Below, piece by piece: positions 1-6,951 of a DNA stretch of 64,000 nt. The notes beneath the pieces were generated by a model, which did not search any database, was not told the origin of the DNA, and saw only the letters and a list, made by a program, of their open reading frames with translations. Within the stretch, counting starts at the first letter, position 1. Every line of letters starts with the position of its first letter. The stretch is from an uncultured Phascolarctobacterium sp. (lineage in GTDB: Bacteria > Bacillota > Negativicutes > Acidaminococcales > Acidaminococcaceae), in assembly GCA_947630795.1 (NCBI GenBank), contig CANRJC010000002.1:1-64000 (forward strand), written 5' to 3'. The position numbers were made by a program, and so were the translations under genes.

Positions 1-1143
1 GTGCCTGCCGGCCATTGGGCTTATGACAGCATCGAGAAACTGGCTGCTGCCGGCGTTATCGATGGTTACGGCGACGGCACTTTCGGCGGCGACAAGCTGA
101 TGACCCGCTATGAGATGGCTCAGATCGTGGCCCGGGCTATGGCCAACGGCGCCAACGTGGACAAACTGGCTGCCGAGTTCGCAGATGAACTGGATGCTCT
201 GGGCGTGCGCGTTGCCAACCTGGAGAAGAAGGCCGACGCCGTTAAGATCACCGGCCAGATCCGTGCTCATTACCAGAGCTTCAGTGGCTACCCAGCAGCA
301 GCAGACGCTACCGTCCTTCGTTCCCGTCTGTTCTTCAAAGGCCAGATCAACGATGATTGGACTTATACCGGCATGATCGAGAACCAGCAGAATCTGCGCA
401 ATGACACCGGTGATGAGGTCACCAGATTCCAGCGTGCCTTTGTAAACGGCAAACTGGGCGGCGTAGACATCGAAGCAGGCCGTAACCATCTGGTACTGCT
501 GGGCAACGGCGGCCAGATCTACGGCAACCGCGCCGACTATGTGAAAGCTTCTTACGGCAAAGACATCAAACTGACCGGTATCGTAGGTAAGATGTCTTCC
601 GGTACTGGTGCTAATGTTGCTGGTGGTGACAACTACGGCGAAGATTTCTGGGCTGCTTCCGTAAGCGGCAAGATCGGCGTAGTGAATGCCGAAGCTATGT
701 ACGTTGACGTAGATAGACAGCTCAATGTTGGTGTTGCTGATGGTGACAACAGCATCGTGAGCATCGACGTGAAGTTCCCCATCGTGAAAGACCTGACCTT
801 GGAAGGTCTGTGGATGAAGGCTAAGGAAGACGATGCCGACGGCAACGATCAAGGCATCTTCGCAATGTTGAAATACAAAGGCGCCAAAGCCAACAAACCC
901 GGCAGCTGGGGAGCATATGCTAAATACTACAACGTAGCCGGCACTACCGTTATTCAAAACGGTGAGGACAACACCTTCCCGAACAAATTCCTGACCAGCG
1001 GCTTTGAAGGCTATGCAATCGGCGCCGAGTATGCGGTTGCCAAGAACATGGTAGCTCTTATCGACTACGAATATCTGGAAGATAAGATGGACGGCGGCGA
1101 AGACGGCGCTGCTCTGTGGAGCCAGTTGGTGATCACTTTCTAA
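1..1143 (+). CDS. SLH-domain outer-membrane porin (OmpM type), 5' end outside window
   Basis: The reading frame is open from base 1, and the first codon (GTG) is the Val of the DVPAGHW motif seen inside the two full-length paralogues at 51.8 and 53.6 kb, so signal peptide and true start lie upstream. Visible order: most of one SLH domain (to about residue 50), a helical coiled-coil stretch (about 52-80), then a barrel-like region of alternating polar and aromatic residues ending in ITF, the terminal Phe typical of outer-membrane barrels. In Negativicutes such proteins tether the outer membrane to peptidoglycan-linked polymers through the SLH domain and form pores. The N-terminal 80 residues are nearly identical to the other two copies while the barrel diverges. 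Family call is firm; the transported solute is unknown. Confidence 0.93.
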   Translation: MPAGHWAYDSIEKLAAAGVIDGYGDGTFGGDKLMTRYEMAQIVARAMANGANVDKLAAEFADELDALGVRVANLEKKADAVKITGQIRAHYQSFSGYPAAADATVLRSRLFFKGQINDDWTYTGMIENQQNLRNDTGDEVTRFQRAFVNGKLGGVDIEAGRNHLVLLGNGGQIYGNRADYVKASYGKDIKLTGIVGKMSSGTGANVAGGDNYGEDFWAASVSGKIGVVNAEAMYVDVDRQLNVGVADGDNSIVSIDVKFPIVKDLTLEGLWMKAKEDDADGNDQGIFAMLKYKGAKANKPGSWGAYAKYYNVAGTTVIQNGEDNTFPNKFLTSGFEGYAIGAEYAVAKNMVALIDYEYLEDKMDGGEDGAALWSQLVITF

Positions 1144-1188
1144 GGAAAATTCGTTACAGCGGCAACTGCGCAAGTTGCAAAAATTTAC

Positions 1189-1217
1189 GAGGGACGCCCA
1201 CAAGGCGTCCCTCTTTT
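1189..1217 (+). terminator. Intrinsic terminator of the SLH porin
   Basis: A ten-pair stem, GAGGGACGCC with GGCGTCCCTC around a five-base loop, is followed by TTTT. It lies 45 bases after the stop codon. A weaker hairpin (GCAACT/AGTTGC, 1162-1178) precedes it. Nearly the same stem ends both other porin genes and both Rpn genes. Confidence 0.88.
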
Positions 1218-1220
1218 GTC

Positions 1221-1280
1221 AGTTTGGAGAGTTGAGAGCAGAGAGCGGAGTCAGAAACTCAGCTGTGTTTACAAGGGAGA
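1221..1280. repeat. TGGAG-type dispersed intergenic repeat
   Basis: AGTTTGGAGAG and degenerate GGAG/GAGAG units follow directly after the terminator, then CAGCTGTGTTTACAAG. The same order (terminator, TGGAG units, CAGCTGTGTTTACAAG) recurs at 2778-2836, and shorter versions lie at 13493 and 14876. The rest of the gap to 1423 shows no gene. Confidence 0.6.
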
Positions 1281-1423
1281 AGATATAAAAAAGAAAGCAG
1301 GTCGTTCGGGCCTGCCTTCTTCTTCGTTGGGAGTCTATACCCAAAGGTCCTGTATGCGGAGTTGCTGACTCCGTTCTTGTTTTAATTATAGCATACATTT
1401 GTGCAAATGCAATAAGATAATTT

Positions 1424-2038
1424 CTATGATCTTAAAGACTGTTTGAATATAGCATCGACACAGGCGACAGGATATTTTTGTTTCAATGAGTATGATATAG
1501 AAGATAAGATGCTTTTGATCTGTTTTCTCAGTTCTTCTATTTCCGAGGAACGATCGTCGGAGGATCTTTTGAGTGCCATTATGCGATAGGCAATATCTTT
1601 GGCCTTCTCCAAACATTCTTGTTCATAAGCGATCTTCAACAGCAATATTTTGCTGTCTTGATCTATGGAATATAGCAATTCTTTTATAGCGAGCACTAAT
1701 AATCGATAGAATTTATCTCGCTCAAGTCGTGCCTCGATAACTGTATTGCCTTCCTTCAAGGAAATAAAACGGCTGGCATTTACGGTCCGCACCTGATTAA
1801 AAACAGCGTATGTATCGTTATTTTTCAAAGAGGAGGGAAGGGACTCGATTTTTCCCAAAAGGACCTTATTTATGCTACTGCCGTTACCTGAACTGGTCAA
1901 AGGCATGACGATAAAGGTCGACTTATCGTTGTTTTTCTTCAATACTACGGCAAGATGCTTTCCGTCAAATTCACAGGGCTTCACGGGATCAAAGATAACA
2001 TTGTATATGCGACCGATCTTAATATCGCTTGCTCGCAC
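1424..2038 (-). CDS. PemK/MazF-like endoribonuclease toxin with C-terminal helical extension
   Basis: The 204-residue product starts at GTG (2038-2036), with AAGGAG eight bases upstream. Residues about 6-120 fit the PemK/MazF fold: GRIYNVIFDPV near the start, then HLAVVLKKNN and FIVMPLTSS, the usual order of strand, conserved VVL strand and PLTS. Known members are sequence-specific endoribonucleases. Residues about 120-204 are predicted helical and charged, an extension absent from short MazF proteins. Base composition is clearly richer in A+T than the flanking housekeeping genes, which suggests transfer. No MazE/PemI-like antitoxin gene adjoins it; instead a candidate small RNA with its own terminator lies just upstream on the same strand. 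MazF-type toxins and type III ToxN toxins share a fold, so assignment to type II or III is open. Confidence 0.72.
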   Translation of the reverse strand: MRASDIKIGRIYNVIFDPVKPCEFDGKHLAVVLKKNNDKSTFIVMPLTSSGNGSSINKVLLGKIESLPSSLKNNDTYAVFNQVRTVNASRFISLKEGNTVIEARLERDKFYRLLVLAIKELLYSIDQDSKILLLKIAYEQECLEKAKDIAYRIMALKRSSDDRSSEIEELRKQIKSILSSISYSLKQKYPVACVDAIFKQSLRS

Positions 2039-2081
2039 GATCTTAACTCCTTATCAAATGTACTCTATAAGATAAAACTCG

Positions 2082-2253
2082 AAAGAAAAAGAGCCCCGCT
2101 GTCAAGCGAAGCTCTTATCTTGACGTTTTCTTTAGGTGTAAGCATCTGGTCGATCTGCGGTAACGATACACCCGAAACAACACTCCGCACAGTACGTAAG
2201 TCGACATATTCTTTGCTTCAACATAAAGTTTGTCGCTTGCACCGTCGGTTACT
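2082..2253 (-). ncRNA. Candidate ~170-nt small RNA upstream of the PemK-like toxin
   Basis: On the minus strand a consensus promoter (2259-2287) is followed about 165 bases later by an intrinsic terminator: stem AAGAGC/GCTCTT with inner CGCT/AGCG (2089-2116), then TTTTTCTTTC. No convincing protein is encoded between them. Pairing seen by eye includes GGTGTA/TACACC and GTAAC/GTTAC. Next to and inside the terminator, GTCAAG and CTTGAC can pair in a way that excludes the terminator stem, so read-through into the toxin gene could be modulated. No tandem repeats typical of ToxI RNA are evident. It could be an RNA antitoxin, an attenuating leader or an unrelated small RNA. Confidence 0.6.
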
Positions 2254-2258
2254 CTGTT

Positions 2259-2287
2259 ATTATATAAAAGAGGCGTGAGGTCGTCAA
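2259..2287 (-). promoter_or_regulatory. Housekeeping-type promoter for the small RNA
   Basis: Minus-strand TTGACG (2287-2282), a 17-base spacer and perfect TATAAT (2264-2259). Transcription would begin near 2253. It is back to back with the promoter of the HigA-like gene, with only 16 bases between the two -35 boxes. Confidence 0.85.
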
Positions 2288-2303
2288 CTTTTTTTGCAAA
2301 CCA

Positions 2304-2332
2304 TTGACGTTGCGATAACTTATAAGTATGAT
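2304..2332 (+). promoter_or_regulatory. Promoter of the HigA-like regulator gene
   Basis: TTGACG (2304-2309), 17-base spacer, TATGAT (2327-2332). It lies 48 bases before the start codon and diverges from the small-RNA promoter, so the XRE protein could control both. Confidence 0.8.
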
Positions 2333-2380
2333 AGAAAGGCAAAGTGCGAGGGGAAGAGCTTAAAGAAAGGTGGGTAGGAG

Positions 2381-2716
2381 ATGGAAAAGAATAGCGCTAT
2401 AGGGCACAGCTGGGAAGAAATAGAGGGAGAGCTTTTTACTCCCGAAGAAATAGCCGCCGGCGATCTGCGGGTCGCCCTTATCGGAGAACTCATCAAAGCT
2501 CGGAGGGAAACGGGGCTGAGTCAAAAGAAATTGGAAGAGATGAGCGGAGTGAAACAGCCCATCATCGCCCGTATGGAGAGGGGGAGCACCAGTCCTCGTT
2601 TGGATACCGTTCTTAAAATTTTGGCTCCGCTGGGGAAAACTTTGGCCATCGTGCCTTTGGAAAAAACAAAGGAAAAAGTTGCGGAGGGCAGGACGGTCTC
2701 GGCTCTGCCGACGTAA
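2381..2716 (+). CDS. XRE-family HTH regulator, HigA-like antitoxin without a visible partner toxin
   Basis: The 111-residue product starts at ATG after AGGTGGGTAGGAG. A helix-turn-helix of the XRE type spans about residues 38-90, with the conserved GLSQKKLEEMSGVKQPIIARME segment split over helices 2 and 3, followed by STSPRLDTVLKILAPLGK. This fits the HigA-like antitoxin family that normally pairs with a RelE/HigB toxin in one operon. No toxin gene precedes or follows it: a terminator lies 27 bases downstream and the divergent neighbour is the small RNA of the PemK-like locus. It may regulate that locus or be an orphan. The HTH call is sure; the antitoxin role is inference. Confidence 0.85.
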   Translation: MEKNSAIGHSWEEIEGELFTPEEIAAGDLRVALIGELIKARRETGLSQKKLEEMSGVKQPIIARMERGSTSPRLDTVLKILAPLGKTLAIVPLEKTKEKVAEGRTVSALPT

Positions 2717-2743
2717 ATACGGAGGGAAGCAATTTTTCATCGC

Positions 2744-2777
2744 AGGCAGACACGAAAAAGTCTGCCTCTTTTTGTTT
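2744..2777 (+). terminator. Intrinsic terminator after the XRE gene
   Basis: AGGCAGAC/GTCTGCCT stem (2744-2767) with an eight-base loop, then CTTTTTGTTT. Confidence 0.88.
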
Positions 2778-2965
2778 AGTTTGGAGAGTGGAGTGTGGAG
2801 TGTGGAGTTAGGAAATCAGCTGTGTTTACAAGAGAGGAGGGGGCGAGGGAAAAAGCGGCGGCGAAAAAATTCGGGCTTTTTTCGAAAAAGGTCGAGGCGA
2901 AAAACTTTTGCTTCTTTCGAAAAAAGCGGCGGCGAAAAACTTTTGCTTTTTTTGAAAAGGGCGGG
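2778..2965. repeat. Intergenic repeats: TGGAG units then A-rich GCGGCG/GAAAAA units
   Basis: 2778-2836 carries TGGAGTG heptamers and CAGCTGTGTTTACAAG as after the first porin. From about 2840 to 2955 come three degenerate copies of an A-rich unit of about 45 bases (AAAAAGCGGCGGCGAAAAA, then CTTTTGCTT or similar and TTCGAAAAA). Short frames run through it but show no protein-like character. Confidence 0.6.
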
Positions 2966-2981
2966 GCGTGGGCCCCTGCGC

Positions 2982-3010
2982 TTGTAGCTGTTTCTATTTT
3001 ATGTTAGAAT
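2982..3010 (+). promoter_or_regulatory. Promoter of the yggS-sepF operon
   Basis: TTGTAG (2982-2987), 17-base spacer ending in TGT, TAGAAT (3005-3010). It lies 31 bases before the yggS ATG. Confidence 0.65.
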
Positions 3011-3041
3011 ATATTTGTTGAAAGAAGGAGGCGCAGCCGCT

Positions 3042-3743
3042 ATGGGCTTGGCAGAAAATTTGGAAGCGGTGAAGGAAAAGATCGCACAGGCTTTGGCGCA
3101 ACGCCGGGGCCCTCTGCTTACCGGCGACGAGGCGGAGATAGTGGCCGTCACCAAAAATCATCCGCCCGAAGTCATCACCGCCATTCAGGCTTTGGGAGTG
3201 CCTCGCATCGGCGAGAACCGGGTGCAGGAAGCCAAACATAAGGCCGAGGCCGTCCCCAAAAAAGGGAGCTGGCACCTTATCGGGCACTTGCAGACCAACA
3301 AGGTGAAGCAGGCGGTGGCCCTCTTCGACCTCATCGAATCGGCAGACAGTTTGCATCTTGTGGCCGCCATCGATAAAGAAGCGGAGAAGATAGGGAAGGT
3401 GCAGGACATCCTGCTGCAGCTGAACATCGCCGGGGAAGAGCAAAAGAGCGGCTTGGACAGAGAAGACTACGAAGCTCTGCTGCCTCAGTTGAGCAAGTTC
3501 CCCAACGTGCGGCTGCGGGGGCTGATGGTGATAGCTCCTTTCACCGAAGATGCGGAGACGGTGCGGCCGGTGTTCGCCGCAGGCTATGCCGCTTTTTGCA
3601 AATTGAAGGCCCTGCGGCCCGAGATCGATATTTTGAGCATGGGCATGAGCGGCGACTACGCCGTGGCGATAGAAGAAGGGGCTAACGAAGTACGCTTGGG
3701 CACCTGCCTTTTCGGCGCCAGAGATTACAGCTATAAGTTTTAA
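3042..3743 (+). CDS. yggS: YggS/PLPBP family pyridoxal-phosphate homeostasis protein
   Basis: The 233-residue product starts at ATG 3042, placed by AAGGAGG ten bases upstream; in-frame TTG codons at 3015 and 3018 lie before that ribosome site and are rejected. It has the single-domain alanine-racemase-like barrel of the PLP-binding protein family: AVTK with the cofactor lysine at residue 38, GENRVQE, HLIGHLQTNK and, near the end, GMSGDYAVAIEEGANEVRLG, which holds the phosphate. The family buffers free PLP and affects amino-acid balance; no enzymatic reaction is established. It leads the division cluster, 15 bases before sepF, the usual order in Firmicutes. Confidence 0.95.
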   Translation: MGLAENLEAVKEKIAQALAQRRGPLLTGDEAEIVAVTKNHPPEVITAIQALGVPRIGENRVQEAKHKAEAVPKKGSWHLIGHLQTNKVKQAVALFDLIESADSLHLVAAIDKEAEKIGKVQDILLQLNIAGEEQKSGLDREDYEALLPQLSKFPNVRLRGLMVIAPFTEDAETVRPVFAAGYAAFCKLKALRPEIDILSMGMSGDYAVAIEEGANEVRLGTCLFGARDYSYKF

Positions 3744-3758
3744 GAAAGCGGTGAAAGC

Positions 3759-4490
3759 ATGAAGATCATCGACCGTATCGTGGAGGCCATAGGCCTGGTA
3801 GAAGAGGAAGAATACGACGAGGAAGAATTCGAGCAGGAAAGCACCGATGCGCAAAAACCCCGGGAGCCGTTCTTTCGTCCCAAGGCCGACTTGATCGCCA
3901 AAGAAAGAGCCGCCCGCGAGGCGGCGGCCAAAGAAGCGGCGGCGAAAGAAGCAGCGGCCAAACGGGCCAAAGAAGAGCAGCGCATGAAAGAGGAAGCCGC
4001 GAGGGAAGAAGCGGCCCGCAAAGAAGCAGAGCGCCGAGAACAGGCGGCCCGCAAAGAAGCAGAGCGCCGGGAGCAGGCAGCACGCAAAGAAGCGGCGGCC
4101 AAAGAAGCCAAGCAGGAGAAAAGATCCTTCTTCGCTTTCGGCAGCAAGGGCCCCCGCACAGAGATGACCAATAGGACCATCGACCTGCCCATCGACAACA
4201 AGCCGGTGCAGGTGGTGGTGCTGGAGCCCGTCAGCTTCGACGATTCGCAAAAAGTCGCCGATTTTCTGCGGGGCAGCAGGCCGGTGATCATCAATTTCGA
4301 AGGCACCGATGCTGTGATCGCGAAACGGATGACCGATTTCATCAGCGGCACCATCTACGCTTTGAACGGTTCTATGAAAAAGATCGGGCGCAGCATTTTG
4401 GTGTGCGCCCCCCGCAACGTGAAGATCGACGCCGATCTGCCGGCAGCAGAGAGCGAAGAAGGGCAGAGTGATAACGTTTGGAAGAAATAA
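3759..4490 (+). CDS. sepF: Cell division protein SepF with long charged linker
   Basis: The 243-residue product carries an N-terminal membrane-binding helix (MKIIDRIVEAIGLVEEEE), a long Ala/Lys/Glu/Arg-rich helical linker (about 45-125), then the SepF core (about 140-235) with TIDLPIDN, VVVLEPVSFDD, FLRG, VIINFEG, DFISGTIYALNG and KIGRSILVCAP. SepF polymerises into rings and tethers FtsZ to the membrane. The linker is unusually long and contains a near-perfect 33-base tandem repeat (4015-4047 and 4048-4080), encoding an 11-residue unit AARKEAERREQ. Its 3' end overlaps proC by 13 bases. A second, short SepF homologue lies at 42358. Confidence 0.95.
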   Translation: MKIIDRIVEAIGLVEEEEYDEEEFEQESTDAQKPREPFFRPKADLIAKERAAREAAAKEAAAKEAAAKRAKEEQRMKEEAAREEAARKEAERREQAARKEAERREQAARKEAAAKEAKQEKRSFFAFGSKGPRTEMTNRTIDLPIDNKPVQVVVLEPVSFDDSQKVADFLRGSRPVIINFEGTDAVIAKRMTDFISGTIYALNGSMKKIGRSILVCAPRNVKIDADLPAAESEEGQSDNVWKK

Positions 4491-5299
4491 AGTCTGTTAA
4501 ATTGGCCTTTGTGGGCGGAGGCGCCATGGCCCAAGCCATCATCAAAGGCATTTTAAAAGCGGGTCTTTTGCCTGCTTCCTCCATCTATGTGGGCGACCCC
4601 GGGGAAGAAAAATGCAGATATCTGCGGCAGAACTTCGGTGTGAAAGCCACGACTTCCAACGACGAAGCTGTTCAAGACGCCGACATGGTGATCTATGCGG
4701 TGAAGCCTCAGGTGGCCCCTTCGGCCCTCACGAAAGAATTAGCAGCTCATTACAAAAAAGGTGCCTGCATCCTTTCCATCATGACCGGCATCGACTTGGC
4801 CGCTCTTTCCCGCTACGCCCCCGGTCATCCTCTCATCAGGGTGATGCCCAACACGCCTTTGGCGGTGGGAGCGGGCATGAGCGCTCTTTGTGCCGCCGCA
4901 AATGTGGACGAAGAGTGGAAAAAAGCGGCAGAAATGATCTTTTCCGCGGCCGGTGAGACCGTGTGGGTAGAAGAAAGTCAAATAGATGCGGTGAGCGCCG
5001 TCTCCGGTTGCGGCCCCGGCTATTTCTTCCTCATCATCGACGCCTTGGCCGATGCCGGCGTAGAAGCGGGCCTGCCTCGAGCGCTGGCTATCAAATTGGC
5101 GGCCCAAACAGCAGCGGGCAGCGGCCGCTTGTGTATCGAAAGCGGCAAACACCCTTCGGTTTTACGCGATGAAGTGACCAGCCCCGGCGGCACCACCATC
5201 GCTGCCCTTCACGCTTTGGAGAACCACGGGGTGCGGGGCGCCTTTTACGATGCGGTGCAGGCAGTGCTGCGCCGTACGAAAGAAATGCAGGGCAAATAA
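4478..5299 (+). CDS. proC: Pyrroline-5-carboxylate reductase
   Basis: The enzyme reduces pyrroline-5-carboxylate to proline with NAD(P)H. The 273-residue product has an N-terminal Rossmann fold (FVGGGAMAQAII at about 10-21), the conserved VMPNTPLAVGAGM segment and the C-terminal dimer helix motif SGCGPGYFFLIIDALADAG with DEVTSPGGTT near the end, full length for the family. Start is TTG 4478, inside the sepF end; a second TTG at 4502 is possible. Being placed between sepF and ylmH, where ylmG often stands, is seen in other Firmicutes. It overlaps ylmH by one base (TAATG). Confidence 0.95.
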   Translation: MEEIKSVKLAFVGGGAMAQAIIKGILKAGLLPASSIYVGDPGEEKCRYLRQNFGVKATTSNDEAVQDADMVIYAVKPQVAPSALTKELAAHYKKGACILSIMTGIDLAALSRYAPGHPLIRVMPNTPLAVGAGMSALCAAANVDEEWKKAAEMIFSAAGETVWVEESQIDAVSAVSGCGPGYFFLIIDALADAGVEAGLPRALAIKLAAQTAAGSGRLCIESGKHPSVLRDEVTSPGGTTIAALHALENHGVRGAFYDAVQAVLRRTKEMQGK

Positions 5300-6084
5300 T
5301 GGCAGAACGAGACAAATTGCTGGCTTATTTTCGGGCCGGCGGCGACGACCAGCTGGCGGCGAAGCTGCTGGATCTGGCGGAGGCCGCAGTCAGGAGCCGC
5401 AAATACAGAGTCACGGACTTTCTGGACCCTCACGCTTACAACGTTGCCTCTGTCATCGCCGCCAACTATCCTCAGGTGGACCTGTTGGCAGACGGAGGCT
5501 TCGCTCATGCCGAGAGGGTGCGGGCGGCCTTCGTGGCGGAAGATTTTCCGGGCCAAGCCGATCTCGGCCTGGCCTTTTTGGAAGCAAGTTGGGACAAACG
5601 CTACTACAGCCTGGGCCACCGAGACGTGCTGGGGGCCTTTATGGGCTGCGGCTGCAAACGGGAGACCCTGGGGGACATCGTCTTCGTCCCTGCCGGCGCA
5701 CAAATGGCGGTGGACAGGGTGATGGTGCCCTATTTACTCGCGAACCTCACCTCCGTAGGCTCCGCTCCCGTCTCTTTGAGGGAAATAACCGGAGAAGAAC
5801 TTTTTCAAAAAGAAGAAAAAGTGAAAGAGATCAGTGCTACGGTGGCCGACCTGCGTTTGGACGCAGTGGCCGCCGCCGGCTACGGCATCTCCCGCAGCCG
5901 CATGGCCGAGGAGATAAAAGCGCAAAACGTGAAGGTGAATTGGCAGGAAGCCAAAAAAGCGGCGCAGACGGTGAAGGAAGGAGATGTCTTCTCTTTTCGG
6001 GGCCGGGGCCGGGTGGAAGTGGCCGAGGTGCGGGGCACCACCAGAAAGGGCCGCATCAGCATTTTGCTGAAGCGTTTCATTTGA
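5299..6084 (+). CDS. ylmH: YlmH-family S4-domain RNA-binding protein
   Basis: The 261-residue product has the N-terminal YlmH module (residues about 1-170; YRVTDFLDPHAYNVA, LEASWDKRYYSLGHRDVLGAFMG) and a C-terminal S4 RNA-binding domain (about 178-245; LRLDAVAAAGYGISRSRMAEEI, VKVNW, GDVFSFRGRGRVEV). YlmH is known in Bacillus and Streptococcus as part of the division gene cluster and has been linked to rescue of stalled ribosomes. Start overlaps the proC stop. The S4 pattern and gene order make the call firm. Confidence 0.93.
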   Translation: MAERDKLLAYFRAGGDDQLAAKLLDLAEAAVRSRKYRVTDFLDPHAYNVASVIAANYPQVDLLADGGFAHAERVRAAFVAEDFPGQADLGLAFLEASWDKRYYSLGHRDVLGAFMGCGCKRETLGDIVFVPAGAQMAVDRVMVPYLLANLTSVGSAPVSLREITGEELFQKEEKVKEISATVADLRLDAVAAAGYGISRSRMAEEIKAQNVKVNWQEAKKAAQTVKEGDVFSFRGRGRVEVAEVRGTTRKGRISILLKRFI

Positions 6085-6118
6085 AGAAAAGAGGCTCAAG
6101 GAAAGGGGGAGACCGGGC

Positions 6119-6931
6119 GTGTTCACGGCGGACGATATCAGAAAGAAAACCTTTACCAAAGGCTTCAGAGGCTACGACAGCCAAGAAGTGGATGCTTTTA
6201 TCGCCGAGGTGGCCAAAGAATTCGACTACCTCTATTTAGACGATCTTTCTTTAAAAGAGACGGTGGAGCGGCTCAGCTCCAAGCTGGAATATTATCAGCA
6301 AATGGAGAGCACCATGCACAGCACCCTCACCGTGGCCCAGGAAACGGCAGAAGAGGTGAAGGCGGCCAGCCGCAAAAAAGCGGCGCTTTTGGAAGAAAAG
6401 ACGGCCGCCGAATGCAAGCAGCTCTCGGAAAAAGCTCGGGCCGAGGCCAAGGCCCTGACTGAAGAAGCCAAAACCACCGCCGATAAAGTGAAGAGCAGCG
6501 CTAAGTTGGAAGCAGAGAAAACTTTGAGCGAAGCGAAGAACACGGCGGAGCAAGTGCGCAGCGAAGCTCAAACTTATGCCGATCGTCTTCGTCAAGAAGC
6601 AGAGACGGCCGCTGCTCAATTGCGTTTGAACACTCAGACCGCCTGTCAAAAACTTTCCGAAGAAGCCCAGCAGGCAGCGGCCAAACTTTTGGCCGACACC
6701 CGCAAGCAAGTGGGGGATATGCAACTGGAAGCTTCTCAAAAGGCCAGAGAAACGGTGGCGGCGGCGGAAGAAAAGAGCCGTAAATTGATCTTCGAGGCGG
6801 AGGCCCGGGCCTCTTTGGCAGAAGACCGCTACGAAAATCAGGTGAGAAAATCGGCCCTGCACCGCAAAAATATGCTGCAGCTTTTGGAGAACCAGCTGGA
6901 GCAGTTGAAAAATTTCAAATACGAAGAGTGA
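6119..6931 (+). CDS. divIVA: DivIVA-family cell-pole and septum protein
   Basis: The 270-residue product starts at GTG 6119 after GGGGGAG. Residues 1-60 match the DivIVA membrane-curvature-sensing domain: FTADDIRKKTFTKGFRGYDSQEVDAFI. The remainder is an almost uninterrupted coiled coil rich in Ala, Glu, Lys and Gln, longer than the Bacillus protein (about 164 residues). DivIVA binds negatively curved membrane and recruits division or pole factors. It follows ylmH by 34 bases and overlaps the upstream part of the next reading frame, ending the division cluster. Confidence 0.94.
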   Translation: MFTADDIRKKTFTKGFRGYDSQEVDAFIAEVAKEFDYLYLDDLSLKETVERLSSKLEYYQQMESTMHSTLTVAQETAEEVKAASRKKAALLEEKTAAECKQLSEKARAEAKALTEEAKTTADKVKSSAKLEAEKTLSEAKNTAEQVRSEAQTYADRLRQEAETAAAQLRLNTQTACQKLSEEAQQAAAKLLADTRKQVGDMQLEASQKARETVAAAEEKSRKLIFEAEARASLAEDRYENQVRKSALHRKNMLQLLENQLEQLKNFKYEE

Positions 6932-6951
6932 CGAGCGGGGGGAAGAAGGTC

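Noticed and set aside
2082-2253. 6S RNA or tmRNA as identity of the small RNA before the PemK-like gene
   Set aside because: No end-to-end pairing with a central bubble and no tRNA-like ends or tag reading frame could be made out by eye; a covariance-model search would decide.
2115-2342. 75-codon minus-strand frame across the small RNA
   Set aside because: It starts upstream of the mapped promoter, so the transcript would not contain its start; composition is not protein-like.
2994-4250. 418-codon minus-strand frame opposite yggS and sepF
   Set aside because: It is a shadow of GC-rich coding sequence and of the KEAAAR repeat; the plus-strand genes are certain.
5250-6239. 329-codon plus-strand frame over ylmH
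   Set aside because: Arg/Gly-rich shadow in another frame of ylmH, whose S4 domain is clear.
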